Counted from the first letter of the stretch, positions 51,742 through 60,941 are shown. The stretch is 64,000 nt of DNA from a bacterium (GCA_021371935.1 JAJFVF010000005.1:1-64000); one strand, 5' to 3'. Made by a program: numbers and translations. Notes: generated from the sequence alone by a model not told the origin.

Positions 51742-52983
51742 ATGCGAGGCACATCCTTTTGGATTATTGCCCTGGTTGTTGTTGTTGGAGCCGCGTTGGG
51801 TATTGCCGGAGGGAGTTTCCTGGCCGTCATGCTTCCGTCCATGCGAGCGACAGGAACCGGCTGGGAGTCACTGCTGAACGGTCCTTTCGGCAATAAACGT
51901 CAGGTCAGAATATTGATGATCGGTGAGGACGACACCTCAAAGCGCAACTCGAACGGCTATGGATTGTCGGACACGCTGGTGGTGATGGCTATCGACACAA
52001 AGACCAAGGAAGTGCGGGCGATATCTATTCCTCGCGATACAATGGTCGACATCCCCGGACATGGCACATGCAAGATCAACTCGGCCAATGTTCACGGCGG
52101 TCCTACACTGGCTATGCAGACCGTCCAGAACCTTTTGGGCGTTCCCATCGACTATTACGTTATGACCAATACCTCCGGCCTGCGGGGACTTGTGGAACTG
52201 GTGGGTGGTGTGTATATAGTCATCGATAAGGATATGCATTACACTGACCGCCATGGCGGACTGTATATCAACCTGCATGCCAGCCCGAATAAGCAGCTTT
52301 TGAATGGTAAGCAAGCTGAAGGCTATGTGCGGTTCAGGCATGACGCAACCGGCGACAGCGGCTATAAGATGAAAGACGGCAAGATGGTCCCGGCTGGTCG
52401 GATCGTGCGACAACAGTACTTTATGCGTGCGCTTGCAAACCGAGTCCTGAGCATCCCGACCAAGCGCGGCCGAGCCGACGTTTTGCGTAAGGCTTACGAA
52501 AAGAAATACATAATGAGCAACCTCAACTTGACCGACTGGGACGGCCTGGCCGACTTCTTGAAAGACTTCAAGCCCGAAGAGATGGTCATGAACGTGCTGC
52601 CGGGGCATCCACAAAACATTAACGGCGCGAGCTATTGGGTTGCCGACATGAACGAGGCTCAAGAAGTAATATCTTATAATCTGCTCTTCCTTGGCAGCAA
52701 AAAAGGAGACGAGCCGAAGGTCGAAGTCCTCAACGGCTCCGGCATAACGGGAGCCGCCCGCAAGGCTGCAGAAAAGCTGCAGAACGCGGGATTTGATGTG
52801 ACCAGGACGGATAATGCGCCCAGTTCCGATTATCCCGAAAGCTGCGTTATCGCCCATAAAGGCAAGACCGAACCGGTCCAACGAATCGCTAAACTGATGA
52901 ACTGCACCGACATTCGAGAAGAGGCAAAAACCGATGGCGAGGCGGATGTGACCGTCATTGTCGGAAGAAATTACAGCGACTAA
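51742..52983 (+). CDS. LytR-CpsA-Psr family protein with LytR_C domain
   Basis: Extracytoplasmic phosphotransferase that attaches glycopolymers to the cell wall in other bacteria. The 413-residue protein has an N-terminal membrane helix (FWIIALVVVVGAALGIAGGSFLAVML) and the LCP domain with ILMIGEDDT, LSDTLVVMAIDTKTKEVRAISIPRDTMVDIPGHG (catalytic Arg/Asp) and GYVRFRHDATGDSGYK. The LytR_C domain lies near 325-413 (VEVLNGSGITGAARKAAEKLQNAGFDVTRTDN). ATG follows AGGGGGTAAGG right after the nadD stop. Its TAA is part of the element at 52980-53077. Confidence 0.94.
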   Translation: MRGTSFWIIALVVVVGAALGIAGGSFLAVMLPSMRATGTGWESLLNGPFGNKRQVRILMIGEDDTSKRNSNGYGLSDTLVVMAIDTKTKEVRAISIPRDTMVDIPGHGTCKINSANVHGGPTLAMQTVQNLLGVPIDYYVMTNTSGLRGLVELVGGVYIVIDKDMHYTDRHGGLYINLHASPNKQLLNGKQAEGYVRFRHDATGDSGYKMKDGKMVPAGRIVRQQYFMRALANRVLSIPTKRGRADVLRKAYEKKYIMSNLNLTDWDGLADFLKDFKPEEMVMNVLPGHPQNINGASYWVADMNEAQEVISYNLLFLGSKKGDEPKVEVLNGSGITGAARKAAEKLQNAGFDVTRTDNAPSSDYPESCVIAHKGKTEPVQRIAKLMNCTDIREEAKTDGEADVTVIVGRNYSD

Positions 52984-53077
52984 GTAAATACGGCCTTGAA
53001 CTTGTATCAAAGAATATGCTTCTAGTATACCGAAATCTAGGCCAAGACGTGCAATTTACCTGGCGTAAATTGCTTAG
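52980..53077. repeat. Palindromic element, copy 2
   Basis: It begins CTAAGTAAAT, supplying the LCP stop codon, and ends GCTTAG. GCAATTTAC (53051-53059) and GTAAATTGC (53065-53073) make a perfect hairpin with loop CTGGC. It has the same ends and inner blocks as copy 1 at 48191-48323 but lacks the nested hairpin found there. It lies just before the rsfS ribosome site. Confidence 0.7.
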
Positions 53078-53092
53078 CAAGGAGTCATAACT

Positions 53093-53443
53093 ATCGAGAC
53101 ACAAGAAAAGCTGGACATAGTCCTTAGAATTCTCTCAGAAAAGAAAGCCGAAAATATTGAGGTCATGGAGGTCGGCAAGAGAACACTGCTGGCCGACTAT
53201 TTCGTGGTCTGCAGCGGCACATCCAACACCCATATCAAGGCTATCGCGGACGGACTTCTGGTCGACGGCAAACAGGCCGGTCTGCGCAAGGACCATGCCG
53301 AGGGTTATGCTCAGGCGAAGTGGGTGCTGGTTGACTATGGAGATGTCATCGTGCATATATTCGCAGCCGAAGAGCGCGAGTATTATGACATAGAATCACT
53401 CTGGAAAGAAGCCGCGGTCAAGCTGGAGCGAGAGACTCAGTAG
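53093..53443 (+). CDS. rsfS: Ribosomal silencing factor RsfS
   Basis: Binds L14 and blocks subunit joining in starved cells. The reading frame from 53093 gives about 116 residues: ETQEKLDIVLRILSEKKAENIEVMEV, then LLADYFVVCSGTSNTHIKAIADGL, EGYAQAKWVLVDYGDVIVHIF and EEREYYDIESLW, the full RsfS family. No ATG, GTG or TTG exists between the upstream in-frame stop at 53075 and the conserved N-terminus. The only good placement is ATC at 53093, eight bases after AAGGAG (ATA at 53087 is an alternative). A start at the ATG 53165 would remove conserved residues and leave 92 codons. Confidence 0.88.
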   Translation: METQEKLDIVLRILSEKKAENIEVMEVGKRTLLADYFVVCSGTSNTHIKAIADGLLVDGKQAGLRKDHAEGYAQAKWVLVDYGDVIVHIFAAEEREYYDIESLWKEAAVKLERETQ

Positions 53444-53475
53444 GCCATAAATATGAAAAAAAGCAGCAGTGGATC

Positions 53476-53600
53476 GTCCGGGGTATTCTTGCCCCGGACA
53501 CACTTGTTCAGGGCATTCCTGCCCTGATTCTTTGCAATGCGCAAATGCAGCAGGCAAGAATGCCCGTGAAGACAGGTCGGAGGCAGGAATACCTCCGACC
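53476..53600. repeat. Cluster of five hairpins with shared loop motif
   Basis: Five palindromes stand in a row: 53476-53499, 53509-53526, 53531-53545, 53553-53564 and 53575-53600. In four of them the loop region is YATTCYTG (read on one or the other strand: TATTCTTG, CATTCCTG, CATTCTTG, TATTCCTG) while the stems differ completely yet stay paired. They fill the gap between rsfS and the TPR protein gene. Confidence 0.75.
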
Positions 53601-53614
53601 ATCGGGAAAGAGAC

Positions 53615-54286
53615 ATGGAAATCAAACAGCAGGCAGAATTTGATCGGTTGATGACAGCCGCGCATGTCCACCGGCGCAGAGGCGACTATGATGAGGCCGA
53701 GCGCACTATAAAGCAGGCTCTGGAAATATCACCCGATGACCTGGATGCACGGGAGTTTGCCGCCGATATGCTGTTTGCTCGGGGCAAGCTGGAAGAGGCT
53801 GTCGAGGCGTATAAGGCCATTATGTCTGCTGATAAGTCGCGGGCATCGGCCGAGGAAAAATACGCGAAAACAATACTGCAGATAGCCGAAGGCAAACGTC
53901 AGCAAGACCTGCTGAAAGATATGCTGGAAAACCCCAAGAAATATCGCAGCAGACAACCGGCGCGCAGTCCGGCTGTGGCCGCCATACTTTCGATCGCTCC
54001 AGGGTTCGGACAGATATATAACGGCCAGTTCGTCAGGGGTGTCGTGATCTTTGTTGTCACCATGGTTTTCTGGCTGTTTTTCTATCTGCTCACACCCGAT
54101 GTGAGCACGTTTCCCACTGATAAACGACTCACTGCATTTATTCAAAACCTCCCACCACTCGCTGTTGTCTTTGCGCTTGTGGCCGTCTTCTTGCAGGTGT
54201 ATGCATTCGTAGACGCCCCTGTTTGCGCCAGCAAACAGAAAGAAGAACAAAACGCCCAGAACCAGAATCGGTCGGAACCCGATTAA
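53615..54286 (+). CDS. TPR-containing membrane protein
   Basis: A 223-residue protein. The N-terminal half has two to three TPR-like helix pairs (LMTAAHVHRRRGDYDEAERTIKQALEISPDDLDAREFAADML, then GKLEEAVEAYKAIMSADK). The C-terminal half has a TM2-like start, PAVAAILSIAPGFGQIYNGQFVRG, followed by two membrane helices (VVIFVVTMVFWLFFYLL; PLAVVFALVAVFLQVYAFVDAP). The tail is Gln/Asn-rich. Function unknown; the TPRs face the cytoplasm if the helices form a hairpin. It precedes the GH15-like gene by three bases. Confidence 0.82.
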   Translation: MEIKQQAEFDRLMTAAHVHRRRGDYDEAERTIKQALEISPDDLDAREFAADMLFARGKLEEAVEAYKAIMSADKSRASAEEKYAKTILQIAEGKRQQDLLKDMLENPKKYRSRQPARSPAVAAILSIAPGFGQIYNGQFVRGVVIFVVTMVFWLFFYLLTPDVSTFPTDKRLTAFIQNLPPLAVVFALVAVFLQVYAFVDAPVCASKQKEEQNAQNQNRSEPD

Positions 54287-54289
54287 ATC

Positions 54290-56503
54290 ATGCCATTACG
54301 CCGCTGGATCAAATATTTATCCGCAGTCATATTCCTTTTCGGCATTGCTGCGCTTTTGTATGTGAAGCTCAATATATCGCCCAGGCAGTCACTGTTTGCA
54401 GACTTCGTCCCATCAGCAGATGGCAAGATATGGAGTGTGATAGGCAGCACAGATTCGCCAAAAGAAGCATATGTCGGCATGGACGGCTCTCTCCAGAGCG
54501 GCCGGACCGACTATGCCATATATTGGTATCTCTATGACAGAAACTCGCACAGCCTGCTCAAGCCCAAACATATACGCAGGTCTCTGCTGGACGGCCACTT
54601 GCCCTGCCCTATCGTTGAATGGACTGAAAAAGGCATCAATACAAAGATCACGTCGTTTGTGGACGCGGAGGATATCTGCTTCTCGGCCATAACTATCAAG
54701 AACACCACCCGGCAGGATCGCTCGCTCAATGTATTCATGGCGGCGCTGCCATATGGCGTGACGGGCAGGATGCAGAGCGCAAAGAGCATCGAATACAACA
54801 GCCGTGAAAACGCTCTTGAGATCGATTCGCAAAGAATATATTGTGATAGTCGGCCGAAGGGCTTCGGAGCCGTCATATCATCGCAACAAGACAACAGACT
54901 GATAGATATAACCGGCTATATAGCAAACGGCGCTCTGCCCAGATACGGCTCTCATAAAACACACAGAAAATCTCAGGTGATATCAGGGGCGATAGGGTAT
55001 GAGATAACCCTCAAACCCGGCAGTGCACGCACGTTTACATTCAAAACACCTGTATCGAACAGATTTGGCTCGGCAGGAGAAACGTCCTCCCATTGGGATA
55101 AAGCAATGCAGTCGTTCAGAAAAGAATGGGGGAAACAGCTATATCATGTGAAGCTGTCTCTGCCCGACAAACGATATGCCGACTGTTTCTATGCAAGCCT
55201 GGCATATCTGATGATCCTGAGTGATGACGGCGCGCCGAGGCCGGGTTCGGCTATATACGGACCGTTCTGGGTGCGCGACAACGCATATATTGTCGACGCA
55301 TATTACTTCGCCGGTCGGCAGGATCTGGCTGCACAAAGCCTGGAACAGCTATACAAAATGCAGCTTCCAAATGGCGGATTTCGACCGCATACCGGCACCG
55401 GAGGCGACAGCGAATATGACGCCCCGGGTCAGGCTATTTACACGCTCGTTGGGCACTATCGCCGCACAGGTGATATTGATAGCCTGCGCAGAGCATGGCC
55501 TGCAATCAAGTCTGCAGCACGGTATATCAACGGACTACGCATGGATCGAGATGGGATACTGCCGCCGTCCATGTCAGCGGAAGACCTTGGTTCGGAAAAG
55601 CAGCAGCACTATTGGGACGATTTCTGGGCTGTGCGCGGCCTGCTGGATGCCTCATATGCAGCCGAAACCCTGGGTTATTATGATGATGCAAAACAGATCG
55701 GCAAGGCTGCCCAATCACTGATGGATGCGACCTGGACCAGCATTCGCAAGTCGGCTAAGCAGCACTCGCTTGACTATATCCCAAACGGACCCCAGGACCT
55801 GACAAGCTCGGCTATGGCTAGGGGGACATCGTGCGGAATATGGCCGACTGGAGTGTTGGAGCCGTCAGACCCGTTCGTTCGCTCTTCATTCGATATATAC
55901 TGGAAAAAGTGGATCGGACCGCACAACGGAGGCTTCGAGCACAAAGGTGAGTTCTGGCCATACGCGGGCATGGATATGGCGATGGATTACCTGATTCTGG
56001 GTGAATATGGACGCTCGGCATCCATTCTGCGGTGGAGTATCAATCATGATCCGACCAAAGGGTTCTATTCCTGGCCGGAGGGCATGAATATGAAGAATCT
56101 GACCCTAGCTGCAGGAGATATGCCCCATGGCTGGATGTGTGCTTCATATATTAGCCTGATACGCAATATGCTGGTGCGTGAATCGGTAGATGGAATATTG
56201 ATCGCATCGGGCGTGCCGCAAGAATGGCTCGAACCCGGTCGACAAATAAAGATAGCCGACTTTCCAGTATCAGACGGAAGAGTGACGTATTCGCTGAGCG
56301 CATCTAAAAATGCTATCGACATAGACCTGGACTGCACTACGAAAGTAAAAACATGCCGGATGATCCTGCCTAAATCAATAAAAGTAACCGCCCTGGTTGT
56401 CGATGGACACCGCATCAGTTCGTTTTCGGCCAATGAATGCGCTTTTTTAGCCTCTGCACACCGCATCACAATCAAAATCAACAACAAATCGCAAAATTTA
56501 TGA
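54290..56503 (+). CDS. GH15-like six-hairpin glycosidase, membrane-anchored
   Basis: A 737-residue protein with an N-terminal anchor helix (YLSAVIFLFGIAALLYVKL). Residues about 45-290 form a beta-sandwich, then an alpha/alpha-toroid: GPFWVRDNAYIVDAYYFAGRQDLAAQSLEQL near 323, MQLPNGGFRPHTGTGGDSEYDAPGQAIY near 360, KQQHYWDDFWAVRGLLDAS near 440, and GFEHKGEFWPYAGMDMAMDYL near 555. The Asp in WVRDN and the Glu in DSEYD are candidate catalytic acids by position. Likely acts on an alpha-glucan or related polymer outside the membrane; substrate unproven. Confidence 0.8.
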   Translation: MPLRRWIKYLSAVIFLFGIAALLYVKLNISPRQSLFADFVPSADGKIWSVIGSTDSPKEAYVGMDGSLQSGRTDYAIYWYLYDRNSHSLLKPKHIRRSLLDGHLPCPIVEWTEKGINTKITSFVDAEDICFSAITIKNTTRQDRSLNVFMAALPYGVTGRMQSAKSIEYNSRENALEIDSQRIYCDSRPKGFGAVISSQQDNRLIDITGYIANGALPRYGSHKTHRKSQVISGAIGYEITLKPGSARTFTFKTPVSNRFGSAGETSSHWDKAMQSFRKEWGKQLYHVKLSLPDKRYADCFYASLAYLMILSDDGAPRPGSAIYGPFWVRDNAYIVDAYYFAGRQDLAAQSLEQLYKMQLPNGGFRPHTGTGGDSEYDAPGQAIYTLVGHYRRTGDIDSLRRAWPAIKSAARYINGLRMDRDGILPPSMSAEDLGSEKQQHYWDDFWAVRGLLDASYAAETLGYYDDAKQIGKAAQSLMDATWTSIRKSAKQHSLDYIPNGPQDLTSSAMARGTSCGIWPTGVLEPSDPFVRSSFDIYWKKWIGPHNGGFEHKGEFWPYAGMDMAMDYLILGEYGRSASILRWSINHDPTKGFYSWPEGMNMKNLTLAAGDMPHGWMCASYISLIRNMLVRESVDGILIASGVPQEWLEPGRQIKIADFPVSDGRVTYSLSASKNAIDIDLDCTTKVKTCRMILPKSIKVTALVVDGHRISSFSANECAFLASAHRITIKINNKSQNL

Positions 56504-56562
56504 AATCAAGGCTCTTGTATTGCGTCTAATAAATTGTATACGCAATGAGGAGGGCAATCGAA

Positions 56563-57576
56563 ATGTCTACACGAAGTTTCATTCATCCGACTCGCTTTAT
56601 GCAGGCAATATTAATCCTGTCACTCTGTTTCATACTGACTGGAAGCACATTTGCCGCCCGCTCAAATAACCAGGATCGCGGCAAAAATGACAAGCCAAGC
56701 GTCTCAAAGCGCGTAACCGACAACAAAGACAGCGCAAAGCCGGATAAGGCCAGTGACAACAAACGCACACAAGACAACAATCGCGACAAAGGTGATGCAC
56801 GCGACACAAAGTCTGATCGCCCCTCCAAACCGGCGACGGACAATAAAAAACCAAATCAACCCGACAAACGAGTGAATGATCGAGATAAGAACGCATCTCG
56901 TGACCGCGATAGAGACCGTGATCGAGACCGATATATCAGCAGACCGCAAAATTCTAAAACACTGGTCCGCCGTGAGATCGCGGTTCAATGCCGGTACCCG
57001 TCAAAGCCTAATTATAGACCTGCTCACTATACACATTGGGTATTTGATATCAGAAGCACGCCAAGCTGCAGAAAGTCGGTCTATTTCTACTTCGGATACC
57101 TGCCGTATGTGAGCACGGCGCGTGTATATGTCGACCCGTACATATATGTTGAATATCGCTCTGCGCCGGTCATCATCAGCAATGGTTACTACCTATACAG
57201 GCAGCACACGACGCAGTTGGATGATGCTCTTGCCGATATCCGCAGTGCATGGCTTGATGGTAGAGTGGACCTTATAAAGAGGCATATCTCCTCGTCTATG
57301 AGGATTGCAGTCCTGCTGGACGGCAAATATGACTACTCGGTCGACTCTGACGATTATGCAGATATGACAAATGATGCAATCGACCAAATGAATACGGTCG
57401 GGTTTGTGTGGGAGTCGGTGAGGCAGCGCACAGACGGCAATTACACCGCATCCGCCAAGCATACATATATAGATGACTCCGGTCAGCAAAAGTCAGTCTA
57501 CGTAAGCTATACTCTCGACAGGTATTACGATATAGTTGAGGTAGGCTCTTCCGAAACATCCCTGAACTATTATTGA
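56563..57576 (+). CDS. Secreted protein with charged low-complexity region
   Basis: A 337-residue exported protein. After the signal peptide (FMQAILILSLCFILTGSTFA) a disordered stretch of about 95 residues, rich in Asp, Lys, Arg and Asn, ends in RDRDRDRDRD repeats. The C-terminal 220 residues are structured: SVYFYFGYLPYVSTARVYVDP, TTQLDDALADIRSAWLDGRVDLIKRHI, and a final FVWESVRQRTDGNYTASAKHTYIDDSGQQKSVYVSYTLDRY. I do not recognise the domain. ATG at 56563 with GGAGGG upstream; an ATG six codons earlier overlaps that site. Confidence 0.8.
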   Translation: MSTRSFIHPTRFMQAILILSLCFILTGSTFAARSNNQDRGKNDKPSVSKRVTDNKDSAKPDKASDNKRTQDNNRDKGDARDTKSDRPSKPATDNKKPNQPDKRVNDRDKNASRDRDRDRDRDRYISRPQNSKTLVRREIAVQCRYPSKPNYRPAHYTHWVFDIRSTPSCRKSVYFYFGYLPYVSTARVYVDPYIYVEYRSAPVIISNGYYLYRQHTTQLDDALADIRSAWLDGRVDLIKRHISSSMRIAVLLDGKYDYSVDSDDYADMTNDAIDQMNTVGFVWESVRQRTDGNYTASAKHTYIDDSGQQKSVYVSYTLDRYYDIVEVGSSETSLNYY

Positions 57577-57593
57577 CCTCAATTGTAGACTTT

Positions 57594-57624
57594 GGGCCGG
57601 GATCGAAAGACCCCGGCCTTTGTT
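57594..57624 (+). terminator. Terminator after the low-complexity secreted protein
   Basis: GGCCGGG (57595-57601) pairs with CCCGGCC (57612-57618), followed by TTTGTT. It ends the rsfS-to-secreted-protein unit and lies 44 bases from the convergent mannosidase stop. Confidence 0.8.
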
Positions 57625-57667
57625 ATCTGTACTCTCGATTGTGGATTTGCCCGGCTGTTTCCATTCT

Positions 57668-60600
57668 CTACTTCTTGACGTAGAGCTTGATAGTCTTTAT
57701 CTCGCTCTTGCCAAAGTCCAGAGATATGGAGTTGCCGTTGGCTTGCAGAGCCTTGCCCTGCTCTTCCAGCATGTTCGTCTCCTCAGCCTTTATGATGGAC
57801 CATTTGGTGGAGAGAACTGCCTTGGCGGGTTCGTCTTTACTCTCGAACAGCCTTACGATGACTGCTGCGCCGTCACTTGGCTGATCTTCTGCAAATTTCA
57901 CAGCCGAGATTATCACACTATCCGAATCCAGGTTAAGCATCGGTTCACCCGGTTTCAGTGCGCCTGCATGCGCAGGCTCCACTACGCTCACCAGAGGCTG
58001 GTTCAACTGCGATGCGCCGCATATTGCGCCGGAGTCTTTCCAACTGCCCGCATGCGGGAAGATCGAGTATGTGAAGTGATGCAGCCATTCGTCCGGGTTG
58101 TTGTCCGGCTCATATGAAGCTCTGACAAGCGTGAGAGCCAAAGTATTGCCCTGGGCGCTGTGGCCATATTTGCAATTATTGGCAAGTGTGATGCCTGCTT
58201 TGGAATCGGACAAGTCCGCCCAGCGCAGTGCCGGCACTTCCTGTCCATTTGCCGTGCGCTCGATGGCTCCAAACGGAATTTCATATGCCGCCTTGCTGTC
58301 GCCTAGGTATGGAGTAAAGGTGGTCTTGAGCATGGGTGCGTCGTGCGTTGCACCACCCTTTTCATGCCAGTCGACTTCGGTAACAAAATCGACCCGATCC
58401 ATACCCATATACACCCTTATCTGCTGGGTCAGGCTGGAACTGAGGAACTTATGCTTCACCTCGATGGCTGCTGCGACCGGTCCGCTCTCCACCACTTTGA
58501 CCTCGGCGCCGGATATCAGACTGTCCACCCTGGTGATGTCGCCGATATTCCATGCGGACATTGGGTGCGGCTGCTCAAAGTATATCATGAATCTGTTGAG
58601 CATACCGGCATTGACTTTACCCTCAGGTCCCCAGCCCTGCTTGGGCTGAGCAAACTCGATATTATCCTTCTTGAGCAGCAGTGAACTGACTGCCCCTGAG
58701 TTCGGATTGATACTGACTTTGATGAGATCGTTCTCAACATTCAGTTCGGCCTCATCGGCCTTAATATCGGTGTCGGCCTTTTCATCAACAATTGAATAGA
58801 CCTTGCAGCCAAGCGACGGCACGTCCTTTGCGACGAACACAAGTTTGCCATCGAGGATTTGAGCCGGGAATAGTTTGCCGGATTCGTCCTTGACCGAGAC
58901 ATTCGTCAGGTCTTTGCCTATCGACTTAATATCTACCTCCACCAGATCCGTGCGATCCCAGGCAAGCTGGTTGATGACCACAACCTTAGGCTCACCAGAT
59001 CCAGTATCGACCCTGCTTGCAAACTTGGAGGCGGAATCGGATATTATCGACATCAAGGAATCATGCGAGGGCTTGAGAGTCTCGGCGGCCTCTCTATAGG
59101 TCGAGCCTATGGCGCACCCGCAGAGTATGTCATGGAACTGATGGAAACACTGGTTCTTCCATGCATCGGCCAGTGTCTTGATCGGATAATCAAGACCAGC
59201 ATCAATTGAAGCCAAGGCAGCAAGAGTCTCAGCAGTAAGCAGACTCGTCTCACCATATCTGTTGAGCCACTTGATATCGCCATGACTGCTGTAGCAGCCC
59301 TCAAAGATCGTATTAAGCTCATCTTCGACTACAGGCAGTTTCGCGCCGGAAGCCTTTATTTTCTCTGAGAAGTTGACAAAGCTGTTCATCTTTGTCTTCG
59401 GAAAAAATGGAGTCTTGCCGAGTTCTATGCCCCGCTCGATATCCTTTGCGGTAGCCGACCCGCCGTGATCGCCAGTGCCGTAGACTTTGAGACCAGACTT
59501 AACGCCGATCTGATCATTCACCCGCTTTATCGACTCAAGGAAAATCCAGGGCGAAAGATCCCCGCCATAGCCATAGTCATTATATGCCTGCACCTGCGAG
59601 CCGTCGGGAGACTGCCACAGAAACGCCGAGTAGCCCTTGCCTGCACGGCAGAAGTAGTAATAATCTATGCCGCTCTTTTTGAGAATCTGAGGATATGTGG
59701 CCGGATGACCGAACGTGTCCGGCTCCCAGCATACTCTCGGCTCTATATTAAAATTCTCGCGCAGGTAGCGCTTGGAGTGGAGTATCTGCCTGATAAGAGT
59801 CTCGCCCATAGCAGTGTTGAGATCACCCTCGACCCAAGTGCTGGCCGTCACTTCCCACTTGCCCTGAGCAATGCGTTCCTTGATGCGCTCGAAGACGTCA
59901 GGGTGATAGTCCTGCATAGCTTTATAGACAGCCACCTGGCTCTGCGAAAACACAAAGTCATCATAGCGGCTCATCAAAGAATCCATAGCTGAAAAATCTC
60001 GCTTGCAGAGATCGACAGTTTCGTTCCACGGCCAGAGCCAGTTCATATCAATGTGCGAATGTGCGATGAGATCGATCTCAAATTTCTTTGCATCGGCGTC
60101 AAAAGGCATCAGGATGTCTACTGCACTCTTCACGCATTCACTCCAGCGCGACCAGTCGTTGTTTTCAAGGGCATCAAGGTCTATCGCATCCACCGCTTTT
60201 TGAAGCAGAGACTCTTTTTCGGTAGTAGGAGCAGACTGAGTATAGTATTTGCACAGCTCGAGCTGCCCGACAAACATATCCATCTCACAGCCGACTTTGT
60301 CCAGCGATTCAATTCTTAAGAACGTATCCAGGAAAGCCCCGAAACCATCACCGCTCTTGGCCTTGACGGCGAAGAGCAGCTTTTCGCCGGGCTTGCAACT
60401 ATCCAGCACCTTAAGCTCTATTGCTCTTGTGTCCGACCAGAACGGCTCATGATAGATACGCTTACCATTGAGGAATATAGTGGAGCCAATTGGAAATATG
60501 AAGATGAAATCCGCAGACGAACCTGCAAGACCGATACCGCAGACTTCCTCCGGCAAAATGACCTCTTTCCAGAACCACGCATCACCGCGCGCAGATGACC

Positions 60601-60772
60601 ATGTGTACCCGCTATTGGCAATCTCATGTTCACCCGCAAAGAGAGCCTCGCATGGCTCATCGAAACCATCAACAATCTTGTGGGACCACCCTCTCAAGGC
60701 CTCGACCTGTACAAGAGCCTCTTTTTTGTCTTTAATCGATTGAATTGTTCGATCTAAACTGCTATAGTCCAT
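57668..60772 (-). CDS. GH38 alpha-mannosidase
   Basis: A 1034-residue cytoplasmic retaining alpha-mannosidase. Zinc ligands and active site are visible in IDLIAHSHIDMNWLWPWNETVDLC near 240 and in the nucleophile region RVCWEPDTFGHPATYPQILKKSGID near 345. More family segments are GDHGGSATAKDIERG near 430 and the C-terminal beta-domain with TEVDWHEKGGATHDAPMLKTTFTP near 800. There is no signal peptide. ATG at 60772 follows GAGG by six bases; an in-frame start 11 codons earlier is less likely. It is divergent from the isomerase-kinase genes and probably feeds freed sugars into central metabolism. Confidence 0.95.
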   Translation of the reverse strand: MDYSSLDRTIQSIKDKKEALVQVEALRGWSHKIVDGFDEPCEALFAGEHEIANSGYTWSSARGDAWFWKEVILPEEVCGIGLAGSSADFIFIFPIGSTIFLNGKRIYHEPFWSDTRAIELKVLDSCKPGEKLLFAVKAKSGDGFGAFLDTFLRIESLDKVGCEMDMFVGQLELCKYYTQSAPTTEKESLLQKAVDAIDLDALENNDWSRWSECVKSAVDILMPFDADAKKFEIDLIAHSHIDMNWLWPWNETVDLCKRDFSAMDSLMSRYDDFVFSQSQVAVYKAMQDYHPDVFERIKERIAQGKWEVTASTWVEGDLNTAMGETLIRQILHSKRYLRENFNIEPRVCWEPDTFGHPATYPQILKKSGIDYYYFCRAGKGYSAFLWQSPDGSQVQAYNDYGYGGDLSPWIFLESIKRVNDQIGVKSGLKVYGTGDHGGSATAKDIERGIELGKTPFFPKTKMNSFVNFSEKIKASGAKLPVVEDELNTIFEGCYSSHGDIKWLNRYGETSLLTAETLAALASIDAGLDYPIKTLADAWKNQCFHQFHDILCGCAIGSTYREAAETLKPSHDSLMSIISDSASKFASRVDTGSGEPKVVVINQLAWDRTDLVEVDIKSIGKDLTNVSVKDESGKLFPAQILDGKLVFVAKDVPSLGCKVYSIVDEKADTDIKADEAELNVENDLIKVSINPNSGAVSSLLLKKDNIEFAQPKQGWGPEGKVNAGMLNRFMIYFEQPHPMSAWNIGDITRVDSLISGAEVKVVESGPVAAAIEVKHKFLSSSLTQQIRVYMGMDRVDFVTEVDWHEKGGATHDAPMLKTTFTPYLGDSKAAYEIPFGAIERTANGQEVPALRWADLSDSKAGITLANNCKYGHSAQGNTLALTLVRASYEPDNNPDEWLHHFTYSIFPHAGSWKDSGAICGASQLNQPLVSVVEPAHAGALKPGEPMLNLDSDSVIISAVKFAEDQPSDGAAVIVRLFESKDEPAKAVLSTKWSIIKAEETNMLEEQGKALQANGNSISLDFGKSEIKTIKLYVKK

Positions 60773-60912
60773 CCGTTTCCTCTCTTGGAAATAGCTGAGA
60801 ACCATGAAAAGCGCTCAGTCATATAATTGTTCAATGGTGTCCTAAAACGCACCGTATCGACGCGATCAAACTTGTCCACTTTAGCATTTTGAAAGGCACC
60901 GGTCAAGCCAAT

Positions 60913-60941
60913 TTGACACTCTTTGCAGCATTATCTACTAT
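60913..60941 (+). promoter_or_regulatory. Promoter for the isomerase-ribulokinase operon
   Basis: TTGACA, 17 bases and TACTAT lie 30-60 bases before the isomerase ATG, giving a short leader with a GAGGAG ribosome site. It sits in the 200-base divergent region shared with the mannosidase gene. No clear sugar-regulator operator was recognised. Confidence 0.7.

Noticed and set aside
53476-53600. CRISPR array
   Set aside because: The units are palindromes of unequal length with differing stems and no constant repeat or even spacer size.
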